This document shows, one piece after another, positions 1 through 8,534 of a DNA stretch of 64,000 bases. The stretch covers positions 1 to 64,000 of the forward strand of contig JAEUJZ010000158.1 in assembly GCA_016794505.1 (NCBI GenBank). The letters are read 5' to 3'. The notes beneath the pieces are model-generated. The model was not told where the DNA came from. It saw only the letters and a program-made list of their open reading frames with translations, and ran no database searches. Position numbers and translations under genes: made by a program. Position 1 is the first letter of the stretch, and the number at the start of each line of letters is the position of its first letter. Origin of the DNA: Myxococcales bacterium. Its GTDB lineage: Bacteria > Myxococcota_A > Polyangia > Palsa-1104 > JAEUJZ01.

Positions 1-1
1 C

Positions 2-17
2 ATCTTGAATTCAAGAT
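2..17. repeat. 16-bp perfect palindrome in AT-rich DNA
   Basis: Bases 2-17 read ATCTTGAATTCAAGAT, a perfect palindrome with no spacer, at the start of an AT-rich stretch (about 1-120) that contrasts with the GC-rich genes around it. It could be an operator or chance. The gene it would serve lies outside the window, so no role is assigned. No coding sequence is supported between 1 and 446 apart from the repeat element at 194-332. Confidence 0.3.
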
Positions 18-193
18 AACGTGCAATAACTGTAAAAACTACAATTCCTACTTTTGCTACTTTTCTGCGGGATTACTAAATGTGCGCAAATTTATACGTA
101 GTCCTGGTAGCCGCCTGTCAGAGCAGCGACGGGAATATCATGGAAGGATCTAGGTAGTTAGAGTAGGCGCGTTTGACAAGCCGTGCAGTGGTG

Positions 194-332
194 CTAGCAG
201 CGCGTTGAAAAGTCAGCGAGGAGGCCAAAGCGCAAGGCGGAGGAGCGGAGCGTCCGTCGGGACGTGAGCACCGACAACGCAGCCCACAAGCCAGACCGCC
301 GCCCCACAGCGACTTTTTCAACGCGCTGCTAG
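194..332 (-). mobile_element. MITE-like inverted-repeat element, copy 1
   Basis: This 139-bp block is the near-identical reverse complement of the block at 54105-54244. Both begin and end with the inverted repeat CTAGCAGCGCGTTGAAAAAG followed by TC (22 bp). Copy 1 lacks one A in its left arm. The flanks outside the two copies do not match, so the boundaries are sharp. No transposase fits inside. A short open frame runs through the element in both copies and is probably not a gene. It lies downstream of gspN, where the paired ends could form a strong hairpin. A non-autonomous transposon derivative is the best reading; the parent element is not in the window. Confidence 0.75.
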
Positions 333-446
333 CGGACCAGCCGTTTCATCCCGCGTGCCAGAGCCAAGCGAACCGCCCGGCCGACTGGCTGCGCCCGGCC
401 GAAAAAAGTGCCCGCGCTTGAGGGAAAAGCCGTCGCGGACGCGAAG

Positions 447-1763
447 CTAGAAGCCGCGCTGATTGCTGGGATAGTTCGTTGGCGGATCGCTGGGGCCGGG
501 CTCTGCGCTCGCTGGAGGAGATGGCGCAGCGGGGGCTGGGGCGGATGGCAAAACAAAGCTAGGGGGTGCAGCGACCTGAGGAGCCGGGGCCGCGATGGGT
601 GGCGCTGCAGTCGGTTGTATCGGTGGCGATGCATCCTTGCTGACCGCTCCCAGCGAGCCGCTGCGAATGCTGACCCCGTCGGGAGGCTCGCGCGAGGGAC
701 GCGATCGTGGCGTGGCCATGGTGCCGGTCACCGAGAAGCCGAGCGATCCATCGCTGCGCTTGCCAGCAGCCATCGCGTTGCTGAGGATCTCCATCGTCGG
801 CTCGCGCTTGATCAGCGCTGGCGAGGGTCGGAAGCGCAGATACAGCCGAAGCTCAGACAGCGGCAGTGGATCGCGCAGCTCGACATAGCCTTCGAGCGCG
901 ATCTCTGCGTCGGCCGACTGACTGCGCACATCGCTGAGTGTGGCGCGTCCGCGATCAAAGACGACGCGGCCCGTGACATTGCCGAGCGCCAGCTTGGGAA
1001 ACGTCAAGCCCTGCGACAGAAACGGATCCCCTGGGACCGCGAGCTTGGCCTTGCCATCCCCGAGCACTCCTTGCTCGATGTGAACTTCGATCAGGCCTGC
1101 GGTCTTGCTGTAGTCCAGCGCCACCGCCAAAGGTCCGCTCGCACTGCGACGGGAAACTGTTTCCTTTTCAGCGCGACGTATTGGCACCTTGATATCCGCC
1201 GTACCGCTTAGCACCCCCAAGACAGGCAGCGGAACGAACTGCGCAAGGATCGGCGCCCGCGCAAGGGTCAGCTTGTCTAGCTCGGCCTTGAGGATCGCGC
1301 CATCGCTGATCAGGCCACCATCCGCCGTCACGGTGCCCCCGAGCGCTTGCACATCGACGCCCAGCACGCGGTCGCCGAACAGCAGCGCAAGGACCGGGGC
1401 GCGTACGCGCAGCGAGTCGACAAACGTCGCCTTGCTGCGCTTTTGCGCATCGCTGTCCGTGCTTGCCCCCGCAGCCGGACGCGGACGCAGCGTCACATCT
1501 GAAGCAGAGGCCCCCACGGGAAGCAGGCCGAGCCCGATGTCTCCAATCGTCACATCCATGCCGGTGCCAATGCCCCATGCACCCGAGCCCGGCAGGGGCG
1601 GCCCGCTGTCCTGCGATAGCTCGCGCTGCAGTCGCTCCTTGATGCGATCCATGGGCAGCGAAAAGTAGAACGACGCCAGGAACACGGAGAAGGCAAAGAT
1701 CGGATACCCGACGATGCGCAGCGCACGCGCCTGACCCTTCTTGAGGCGAAACACGCGCAGCAT
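447..1763 (-). CDS. gspN: Type II secretion system protein GspN (deltaproteobacterial type)
   Basis: Last gene of the T2SS operon, encoding about 438 aa. One N-terminal membrane segment (about residues 15-35) is followed by a periplasmic region that resembles the GspN family: a glycine-rich start (GMDVTIGDIGLGLLPVGA) and repeated beta-rich stretches. The last 90 residues are low-complexity Pro/Ala. GspN is an accessory inner-membrane component of uncertain function in this phylum. The ATG at 1763 was chosen over the upstream in-frame start at 1805 because a good ribosome site (GAGGTG) lies 7 nt before it and it follows the gspM stop by one base. The upstream start would overlap gspM by 41 nt. 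Confidence 0.8.
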   Translation of the reverse strand: MLRVFRLKKGQARALRIVGYPIFAFSVFLASFYFSLPMDRIKERLQRELSQDSGPPLPGSGAWGIGTGMDVTIGDIGLGLLPVGASASDVTLRPRPAAGASTDSDAQKRSKATFVDSLRVRAPVLALLFGDRVLGVDVQALGGTVTADGGLISDGAILKAELDKLTLARAPILAQFVPLPVLGVLSGTADIKVPIRRAEKETVSRRSASGPLAVALDYSKTAGLIEVHIEQGVLGDGKAKLAVPGDPFLSQGLTFPKLALGNVTGRVVFDRGRATLSDVRSQSADAEIALEGYVELRDPLPLSELRLYLRFRPSPALIKREPTMEILSNAMAAGKRSDGSLGFSVTGTMATPRSRPSREPPDGVSIRSGSLGAVSKDASPPIQPTAAPPIAAPAPQVAAPPSFVLPSAPAPAAPSPPASAEPGPSDPPTNYPSNQRGF

Positions 1764-1764
1764 G

Positions 1765-2436
1765 CTAGGGCACCTCTTTGTTCTTGTCGCCGTCTTTGTC
1801 CCCATCGCCCGGCTTGCCGCCGCTTCCCTTGCGTGGTGCCTTGGGCGCGTGCTCGTACGTCGAGACGGTCAGATCGACTTCAAAGTCTTGGTGCTTGTCG
1901 TCGCGCGAACGCACGGATAGCTCGGTCACCAAGACCAAGTTCTGCGGATACGTCTCAAGCTTGCGCAGAAACTTCAGAAGCGGCTCCAGCGCGACCTTGC
2001 TGATGCGTACGTCGATGCTCTGCTGCAGATACTTCTTTCCGATCGGCTCGGGGCTGCGCGGGTTCGTCTCACGAATCTCGATGCCTACTTCTTTGGCTAG
2101 CTGCTCAAGAAAACCGGTCAGCTGCAGCGGGCTGGATCCGATACGCGCTTCCAGATTCCGCTCGCGTGACTTGGCCGACAGATATGCGCCGCGCTTTTTT
2201 TCAATGTCGCGAAGCGCACGCTGCATGGCGTCGTTCTTTTCTTCCAGCGTGTCGATGCGGTCATACACGCTGTAGACCGTGACGGCCACGCCCAGAAACA
2301 GCGCGGTTCCGAACAGCCCCAAAAGCAAGGCTCGCTGCCGGGCAGGAATGGCATCAATCGCCTCACGCAGGCGAGTACGCACAGCGGCCAGCGTGCCGCT
2401 GCTTTCCTTCGATGGAGAGTTCTCTTCGTTGCTCAC
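1765..2436 (-). CDS. gspM: Type II secretion system protein GspM
   Basis: 223 aa with a bitopic layout typical of GspM: a short cytoplasmic tail, one membrane helix (about 37-58), a coiled-coil stretch (about 60-100) and a small periplasmic ferredoxin-like domain (about 105-195). GspM binds GspL in the inner-membrane assembly platform. The C-terminus is a charged, repetitive tail (KPGDGDKDGDKNKEVP) unlikely to be structured. It lies 14 bp after gspL and directly before gspN. Identity rests on architecture and operon position, since GspM proteins share little sequence. Confidence 0.85.
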   Translation of the reverse strand: MSNEENSPSKESSGTLAAVRTRLREAIDAIPARQRALLLGLFGTALFLGVAVTVYSVYDRIDTLEEKNDAMQRALRDIEKKRGAYLSAKSRERNLEARIGSSPLQLTGFLEQLAKEVGIEIRETNPRSPEPIGKKYLQQSIDVRISKVALEPLLKFLRKLETYPQNLVLVTELSVRSRDDKHQDFEVDLTVSTYEHAPKAPRKGSGGKPGDGDKDGDKNKEVP

Positions 2437-2450
2437 AGCCAGGCTCCTGC

Positions 2451-4313
2451 CTAGGGACAGGTGGTGGTCAGCTCAAATGTGAACTGCTTCGCTTCTATCG
2501 GTTTCCCGTCGGGCCCCGTGTTCTTGACGGTTAGCACTTTGCCCTTTTGCACGCCTTTTACACAGGCGAGCTTCGCCAGCGAGGTAGCGAAGTCTTCAAC
2601 GTACTGAGCCGAGGCCGCCGTCGCCTTGAGCTCGATTTTTTTCGGACGCACGTGCATCTCGACGACATCCAGGCGAGCCGGGTTGCCGTCTTTCGATTCG
2701 GGAGCGGCGTGCGAGATGTCATCCAAGAGATCCAGCGCTGAGACCTGCGGGATGCGTCGCTCACCGCCTTTGTCCTGCGCCAGCGCGCTATTCAGCTCGG
2801 CCAACACCGCCGTTCCGTCGGTCTTGGCTTCACCAAACAAGGACGTGGTCTCAGAGGTCAGGCGCTGCCGCAACCGCTCGGATTCTTTTTCCAACAGGTG
2901 TAGCTGCGCCGATACCCAGCCACCGGCACACAGCAGCAAGGCAACCAAGAAGCCGACCAAGTACGGAGCGCGTTCACGCAGAAAGGCATAGTCGGTACGG
3001 AATGCGAATTCGCCTTTGCGAAAGTTCACCTGCGGCGCTTGGCTGCCATAGATCTCAGACAGCGCGAGCCCAACCGCAGGAGCGCCCGCACAGAAGCGCC
3101 GCAGCAACGCGAAGCTAGGCATGCGCATCTTGGCCAGCGTGGCGGTGTCGATCGAGAGCGAAGCCGACATCGCGGCCAGCGTCGGAGTCGGTCCCTCGCG
3201 ATTGCCGAACCATGGCGCCCGCGGCGGCGGCACCAGCGGCAGCACTTCCAGATCCAGCTCGTTCTGCAGCAGCTCAAACAAGCCGCGCAGCTCGGATGTG
3301 CCACCGCACAAATACACCACCCGTGGCGGCTCTCCCATGCGCGCACTGTACGCGGACAGAGTCTGTCGCAGCTCGCGAATCAGCGGACGCAGTGCGCCGC
3401 GAATCGCCTGTGCCGTCGTGGCGTCAGCAGACTCATCGAGGCCATACTCATGCTTCAACATCTCGGCCCGCGTCATATGCAGGTTGTGCGCGCGAGCGAC
3501 GGCCTGCGAGAGCTGCAGCCCGCCACGGGCAATGGTGCGAACAAAAGGCACCACCACTTGCCCTGGACGCGAAGGATGCTGCGCGACAGCACAGATATGC
3601 GTGAAGCGATGCCCCATATCGATGACCCATAGCGGCATCGGCGGACCCAAGCCCTGCGTCTCGGTCGATCCCTTGTTCTTGCTGCGAAGGCGCGGCGGAG
3701 TAATGAAAAGCGGCGCGGTCGCAAGTGCCATGGCGCCAATGCGACGCGGCTCGATGCGGCGCGAAAGCAGCGACTGCAAGTGCCAACGAATGTCCTCGCG
3801 CGGGACGCAAGCAGCCACCCACTGGGATGGTGCCTCACCTCCTCCGGGCTGCGGACTTCCGATGCTGATCAGCGTCTGATCAACCACTTGATCTTCCAAG
3901 TCCCTCAGTAGCTGCCCCGCTAGCTCAAACGGCAGCGCCAACTGCACTTTCTTTGGATCCGAAAGAGGAAGATCCAGCAGCCGCAGCGTGACGCCTTCCG
4001 AGATCGCGATGATCGTGGTCTCGCTCTTCGGCTTGATCTCGGCCAGCAGCAGCGCCAGCGCCCGCAGCTGCCGTTCGTACAAGCTGGCGCTTTCGGCGGC
4101 GCTGTCATGGGTCGACGTTGCGGCGTCCGTTACATCGACCGCCGCGGCGTCGGACTCCTGGGAATGTTCGACAGCCGCTGGAACCACGACATCCGCAGCA
4201 GGAACACGCGCTTCAAAAATGCCGACCAGCTGCGCACTGCGAAAGCCGGCTTCGATGCGCGCGACTTTCACTGCGTAGCTGCCAAGGTCTATGCCCAAGA
4301 TCGTGCTGGCCAT
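2451..4313 (-). CDS. gspL: Type II secretion system protein GspL
   Basis: 620 aa, longer than the roughly 400 aa of enterobacterial GspL. The N-terminus has an actin-like ATPase fold of the PilM/GspL type, with the motif GIDLGSYAVKVARIE at residues 7-21 and a phosphate-loop-like YLCGGTSELRG near 325. A single membrane helix lies near 440-460, followed by a coiled coil and a periplasmic domain. GspL links the cytoplasmic ATPase GspE to the membrane platform. An insert rich in Asp/Ala (about 35-75) and a long linker explain the extra length. Next genes are gspM and gspN. Confidence 0.9.
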   Translation of the reverse strand: MASTILGIDLGSYAVKVARIEAGFRSAQLVGIFEARVPAADVVVPAAVEHSQESDAAAVDVTDAATSTHDSAAESASLYERQLRALALLLAEIKPKSETTIIAISEGVTLRLLDLPLSDPKKVQLALPFELAGQLLRDLEDQVVDQTLISIGSPQPGGGEAPSQWVAACVPREDIRWHLQSLLSRRIEPRRIGAMALATAPLFITPPRLRSKNKGSTETQGLGPPMPLWVIDMGHRFTHICAVAQHPSRPGQVVVPFVRTIARGGLQLSQAVARAHNLHMTRAEMLKHEYGLDESADATTAQAIRGALRPLIRELRQTLSAYSARMGEPPRVVYLCGGTSELRGLFELLQNELDLEVLPLVPPPRAPWFGNREGPTPTLAAMSASLSIDTATLAKMRMPSFALLRRFCAGAPAVGLALSEIYGSQAPQVNFRKGEFAFRTDYAFLRERAPYLVGFLVALLLCAGGWVSAQLHLLEKESERLRQRLTSETTSLFGEAKTDGTAVLAELNSALAQDKGGERRIPQVSALDLLDDISHAAPESKDGNPARLDVVEMHVRPKKIELKATAASAQYVEDFATSLAKLACVKGVQKGKVLTVKNTGPDGKPIEAKQFTFELTTTCP

Positions 4314-4352
4314 CTTTTTCCCAACGGGGCTCGCGCGGTGCCACCCCTGCGT

Positions 4353-5924
4353 TTAGTCGATTCGGTAATAAAGCCACGTGCCGCGTGTGCAGCTTGGATG
4401 CCCTGTGCAGAGCGGGTTGAAGTTGGCGCGCCGCGTGTCCCAGACTCCGCGGATATGCACCTGCGTCACTCGATTGGCGCCACGCTGCACGATGCCGGTT
4501 GAGTCGACACGATAGTAACGGCGCGGGTTCTGGTTGCCGCTGCCGCGATCACGCAAGAACTGACTTAGCGCTCCGGGACACATCGGAATGGGGCGCAGCC
4601 CTGTGGTGGGACGAGGCGGGGCGCTCATGCCGGTCATCGAAGCCAAGCTGTCGGCAAGCTGCGGCACACTGGCCAGCGCTTGACTGCACATCAGGTTGGA
4701 CAAGAGCTCGATGCCATCGCTGGCACCACTGCTTGGGTTCCCTGGTGGGCCGCCCGCTTTCTTCGACGGCACGATAGCACTCGATGACGGCGTCGGCAGC
4801 GGAGCCAGCGCTGGACACTGCCTGGTATCGACCTGGCACTTGGGAATCGAAAGCTGCTGCGCCATGCTCCGCAGAGCAGGCAAGCCCGACTTCAAAAGCC
4901 CGGTGATCTGCTGCGCAACCACCGCCGTGTTTGGATCGAAGACCGCGTTCTTGTCCGCCGCACTGGCGGCAATCATGGCAGCCACCAAGGGCCACGCCGT
5001 CGGCTCAATAGCGGCGGCCAACACACGACAGTCCGTCGTGTTGCCCGCGCTGGTGCCACCGTATGCCGTAAACATCTCGCCGAATGCGCCCCAGAAATCC
5101 TCGCTCACCCCGCGCACCTGCATCATCTCTTCGATGGTGTCGAGATAGTGATTGTGTGCCTCATAGCGATCCGTGCCGCGGTCATAGCGCTCTTCACTCG
5201 CGGAAGCGGGCCCCATGGGATTAAAGCGCAGCGGGTCAACGTCGCCCCAGTCGATGAGCGCAGTCGGCAAGTCCTCGCGCGTAATCACGATGCCATCGCG
5301 ATCCGCGGTGTTGAACATGCGGTCATAGCGCTGCGGTCGAATCAGGTTGTAAAGCAGGTTGTACAGGTTGCGCTGCTGCTGCGCGTACGCGTTGACGCCG
5401 CCCCCACAGTTGATCGGAAACTTGCCTTCTTCCGACGAGATCACGAGGTCAAGATTGGTCCCCTGCGGCGTGCCCAAGCCTTCGACGTTGCGCAGATCGA
5501 TGCCGATCAAGCCGCCCAGTCCTTCGCGCGCTTCCGCATCACCCGACAGCGCCTTGGCCAGAAAGCCGGCGTAGTCCGTGATGACGATGGCATCGCGCAT
5601 CTCGGGCGGCAGCATCTGCAGCATGCCCTGCAGGCCGTCTTGCACCGCCGTTAGAAGCTGCCCCAGCTGCATACCGGATCGCGCCAGATACTCGGCCCGC
5701 AGCTGATCGCGGCTATTGATCGCGGCTTCCAATTCAATCTGTGCGGTGTACGCAAAGTCAGCCGCCGTCGCGCCGATGATCGCAGTGGTCACGACCACCA
5801 CCAAAATAGCCACTCCACGCTCGCGCAAAGATGGCTTCTTGTGCTTTGTGCGCTCAGCCGATGGCATAGCCGCCGTCGCTGGATCGCCAACACAGGGATC
5901 TGGAATAGAAGGGTACTCGCGCAT
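4353..5924 (-). CDS. gspK: Type II secretion minor pseudopilin GspK
   Basis: 523 aa. The prepilin cleavage region is RERG/VAILVVVVTT near residue 37. As is usual for GspK, the Glu at mature position 5 seen in other pseudopilins is absent. The large alpha-helical body of GspK (about 80-320) includes SGMQLGQLL and LIDWGD. The C-terminal third is a Pro/Ser-rich insert followed by a conserved end (RYYRVDSTGIV). GspK caps the pseudopilus tip with GspI and GspJ. The start codon overlaps the gspJ stop as TAATG, indicating translational coupling. A second Met at residue 20 could also start the protein and would leave a shorter leader. Confidence 0.9.
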   Translation of the reverse strand: MREYPSIPDPCVGDPATAAMPSAERTKHKKPSLRERGVAILVVVVTTAIIGATAADFAYTAQIELEAAINSRDQLRAEYLARSGMQLGQLLTAVQDGLQGMLQMLPPEMRDAIVITDYAGFLAKALSGDAEAREGLGGLIGIDLRNVEGLGTPQGTNLDLVISSEEGKFPINCGGGVNAYAQQQRNLYNLLYNLIRPQRYDRMFNTADRDGIVITREDLPTALIDWGDVDPLRFNPMGPASASEERYDRGTDRYEAHNHYLDTIEEMMQVRGVSEDFWGAFGEMFTAYGGTSAGNTTDCRVLAAAIEPTAWPLVAAMIAASAADKNAVFDPNTAVVAQQITGLLKSGLPALRSMAQQLSIPKCQVDTRQCPALAPLPTPSSSAIVPSKKAGGPPGNPSSGASDGIELLSNLMCSQALASVPQLADSLASMTGMSAPPRPTTGLRPIPMCPGALSQFLRDRGSGNQNPRRYYRVDSTGIVQRGANRVTQVHIRGVWDTRRANFNPLCTGHPSCTRGTWLYYRID

Positions 5925-6673
5925 TACTGACTCTGCGGCCCGGTATCCAGAAGTTGAATCATGGCCAAGCGGGTCTCGCTCATGAAGGCCATGTCGTTGC
6001 CATTTTCGTCATGCACGACCAAGCGCACGCGCACGCGGCTCGGCAAGCGATTGGGAAAGCCATCAGCGCTGGTGGTACGCCAGTTCTCAAGCCACTCTTT
6101 GCGGTCGGGGTGGTAGTAACCGATCTCAAGGCGCACGACGTCATCGCAAAGAAGCTCAACTTCGCCGGGAATGTTCTCGAAGCGATCCGCCTGCAAGCGC
6201 CGCGTCTCTTTGCGATACAGGTTCAAGCGGCGTGGATCGTCGGGATCGCGGCCTGAAAAATAGCCGACCGCGGCGGTGTCACCTTCCTTGCTGTCGGCAT
6301 ACAGGCGCTGATGACCAAAGTATGAAAAGCGCAGCTCATCGATATCGGGACGTCGCTGGCCTTCGAAAAATGTCCGGGGCGTCTGTTCCGTGCCGGGGAT
6401 GTTGTTCTGGCTCAAGTACGCCATCTGCACATCGCGCAGGATGCGATCCATGGCCACGCGCGCAGCGCGATAGCGCGTCAGGTTGCCTTCGATCAGACGA
6501 CGCGTGCGAAACGTCTGCTGAAACGATCCCCAGACCAGCACCGTGATGCTGGCCAAGATACTCATCGCGATCATCACCTCGATCAGCGTGAAGCCAGCAG
6601 ACGCGCGTTTCCTTCGGATCGGAAGATCGCGCGCAAGCACTGGCCGCTGACTGATCAAGAAGAACATGCGCAT
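5924..6673 (-). CDS. gspJ: Type II secretion minor pseudopilin GspJ
   Basis: 249 aa. The class III prepilin signal ASAG/FTLIEVMIAMSILAS near residue 28 carries the conserved Glu at mature position 5, followed by a hydrophobic helix. The body matches GspJ: conserved RYRAARVAMDRILRDVQMAY, and the late segment LARDLPI lies ahead of the signal. GspJ forms the pseudopilus tip complex with GspI and GspK. The leader is longer (28 aa) than in most GspJ proteins. It sits 7 bp after gspI and is coupled to gspK. Confidence 0.9.
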   Translation of the reverse strand: MRMFFLISQRPVLARDLPIRRKRASAGFTLIEVMIAMSILASITVLVWGSFQQTFRTRRLIEGNLTRYRAARVAMDRILRDVQMAYLSQNNIPGTEQTPRTFFEGQRRPDIDELRFSYFGHQRLYADSKEGDTAAVGYFSGRDPDDPRRLNLYRKETRRLQADRFENIPGEVELLCDDVVRLEIGYYHPDRKEWLENWRTTSADGFPNRLPSRVRVRLVVHDENGNDMAFMSETRLAMIQLLDTGPQSQ

Positions 6674-6680
6674 GCCTGCC

Positions 6681-7274
6681 TTACATCGGGACCGCCGGCA
6701 CGCGGCGCATGTCGGTATAGAAGGTCACAACTTCCACTTTCTGCTCGCCCTTACCGGGCTCATCCCACGTGATTCGCACGGTGACGCGGCGAATGCCCTG
6801 CTCCAGCATTTCTTTGACCGGGCCGATCATGCCGCCGATGTTGCTACCGAGGTTGGCTCCAGATCCGCCGGCTGGGCTTCCCCCGGCGCTGCCGGCTGCA
6901 CCGCCGCCGATCTGCTGCTTGTCTTGGATCAGCTTGGTGGCAGCGGCTTGGATGTCGCTGACATTGGGAAGATGAATGCGCTCGACGGTGCGCGACCACG
7001 CGTAGCGCTTGAATTCGTCTTCTTTGTATTCGCCGTGCTCTTCCTTGACGCCGGCTTCATCGGTGAAGCCTTCGACGATGAACTTGTCCTCTAGCTCGAC
7101 CAACTTCTGCCTGCACAGAAAGGTTGCGGTGGTCATCAAGCGGGCGTGATTGGCCACGCGTACGGCGCGTGTGACCGACAGAGTCAGCCCGGTCAGGACG
7201 CCGGCCAAGATGGCCATCGCCAACATAACCTCGACCAACGTGAAGCCCCGCTCACGCACGCGCCGAACACGCAT
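6681..7274 (-). CDS. gspI: Type II secretion minor pseudopilin GspI
   Basis: 197 aa with an N-terminal prepilin signal RERG/FTLVEVMLAMAILAG and the GspI-like FLCRQKLVELED segment. A Gly/Ser-rich low-complexity insert of about 35 residues (near 125-160) makes it longer than the usual 120-130 aa. GspI nucleates the tip of the pseudopilus. Its ATG overlaps the gspH stop as TGATG, so the two are probably translationally coupled. Confidence 0.9.
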   Translation of the reverse strand: MRVRRVRERGFTLVEVMLAMAILAGVLTGLTLSVTRAVRVANHARLMTTATFLCRQKLVELEDKFIVEGFTDEAGVKEEHGEYKEDEFKRYAWSRTVERIHLPNVSDIQAAATKLIQDKQQIGGGAAGSAGGSPAGGSGANLGSNIGGMIGPVKEMLEQGIRRVTVRITWDEPGKGEQKVEVVTFYTDMRRVPAVPM

Positions 7275-8008
7275 CAGCGGCCTCCTTTGCCGACGCCGTC
7301 ATCGCCCGATCCGGGTGAGAAATCACGCGGAGTCGGCGCGCGTCCTGGCAGAACTTCGACACGTCCGGTGAGCGCATGCACCAAGAGCGAGAACTGCTCG
7401 TCCTCGGCCGGATTGTCCGAATCGGGACCGATGTGAATCAGCGCACGTTCGGTATGTCCATCCGGGAAGAAGTGCAGATAGGCATGCCCGCGGCGACACG
7501 CTTCGCTCTGCCGCGGCGTCATGACATCCAAGATGCGAGCGCGCGACAAGCGCACCGGCTTGAGCTGACTGTCGACATACGCTGCGAACTTGGGTCGGCG
7601 CGGTGAAGGAGGAGGCAAGAGCTCGCTGGATACACCGCTGGGCTGGCCTTTTTGATCATCCTCTTGTGCGCGGCGATCTTCGATGTCGCGGTCTTCGCCA
7701 CGCCCGTTGCGCGATGCCCGCTCGCTGGTGTTCAGCAGCACGCGCGCATCCGCTTTTTCCAAGCGATACGAGTTCTCGTCAAAGTTGATGTGCAGTCGGT
7801 AGTACGCCCCCGTTGAGATCGCGCGGTCGTAGCTGTAGCGAATCGCCGCGGCCAGTTTGGTGGCCGTGCTGCGAATCTCGCTGCGCACAAGCGAGCGGAA
7901 CCCCAAGATCGCCCCGCCCGCCACCAAACCACCGATGGCCATAACGAGCATGATCTCGATCAGCGAGTATCCGCGTTCGCGCTGCATGCAACCGACCTGC
8001 ATCCTCAA
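7274..8008 (-). CDS. gspH: Type II secretion minor pseudopilin GspH
   Basis: 244 aa. The prepilin signal RERG/YSLIEIMLVMAIGGL lies near residue 13, with the Glu at mature position 5. The body keeps the GspH pattern (KLAAAIRYSYDRAISTG; later FFPDGHTERALIHI). It is about 60-80 residues longer than common GspH because of a highly charged insert (ERASRNGRGEDRDIEDRR, about 95-125) and a Gly/Arg tail. Alternative Met at residue 8 is possible and would still keep the whole signal. Lies 21 bp after gspG. Confidence 0.85.
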   Translation of the reverse strand: MRMQVGCMQRERGYSLIEIMLVMAIGGLVAGGAILGFRSLVRSEIRSTATKLAAAIRYSYDRAISTGAYYRLHINFDENSYRLEKADARVLLNTSERASRNGRGEDRDIEDRRAQEDDQKGQPSGVSSELLPPPSPRRPKFAAYVDSQLKPVRLSRARILDVMTPRQSEACRRGHAYLHFFPDGHTERALIHIGPDSDNPAEDEQFSLLVHALTGRVEVLPGRAPTPRDFSPGSGDDGVGKGGR

Positions 8009-8029
8009 CTACGTCGTGTACATCGTGGA

Positions 8030-8509
8030 CTAGGGCTTCTTGGCGTCTTCCTCTTCCCACGACTTGATGTCGTCGGGCGTGCCTTCCTTGCCATCTTTGC
8101 CGAAGCTGATCAGATCGATTTCGTTGTTGTGCTCGCCCGGACACTTGAACTGAAACGGGTGTCCCCAGCCGTCTTTGGGCTCTTTGTTGAGGTGCTTTTT
8201 CTCAACCAACGAAGCCAAGCTGGGCGGACAGGACTCGCCACCATCGGCCTGCCACGTGACCACGGCCTGCTCGATGATGTGCATCATGCGGCGCGTCTCT
8301 TTGCGACGCGACCGTTCAAGCATGGCAAAGCCACCAAATCCGGCAGCGCTCATCAGCATGCCGATGATGGCCATGACGATCATGATCTCGACGAGGTTAT
8401 ACCCTGCTTGCCTGCGACGAGCTTGTGGGCCTAGCAGGTCTCGGCGCTGCGCCCACAGCCGGCGGCTCTGCACCCAGATCAATCGAATTCGTTGTGTGAA
8501 GCGCGTCAT
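8030..8509 (-). CDS. gspG: Type II secretion major pseudopilin GspG
   Basis: About 159 aa. The cleavage site QAG/YNLVEIMIVMAIIGM is preceded by an unusually long basic leader (about 35 aa from the chosen start). The C-terminal globular part has the GspG hallmarks: DGWGHPFQFKCPG and the calcium-site region FGKDGKEGTPDDIKSW. It is the main subunit of the T2SS pseudopilus. The ATG at 8509 was chosen because AGGAGA lies about 6 nt ahead. The longer frame from 8551 would overlap gspF. Confidence 0.93.
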   Translation of the reverse strand: MTRFTQRIRLIWVQSRRLWAQRRDLLGPQARRRQAGYNLVEIMIVMAIIGMLMSAAGFGGFAMLERSRRKETRRMMHIIEQAVVTWQADGGESCPPSLASLVEKKHLNKEPKDGWGHPFQFKCPGEHNNEIDLISFGKDGKEGTPDDIKSWEEEDAKKP

Positions 8510-8534
8510 CTGTCTCTCCTTGCGCAAGCGTTGG

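Noticed and set aside
118-321. 67-codon frame inside repeat copy 1, similar to one in copy 2
   Set aside because: The similarity comes from the repeated DNA itself; the proteins differ outside the element and have no independent support.
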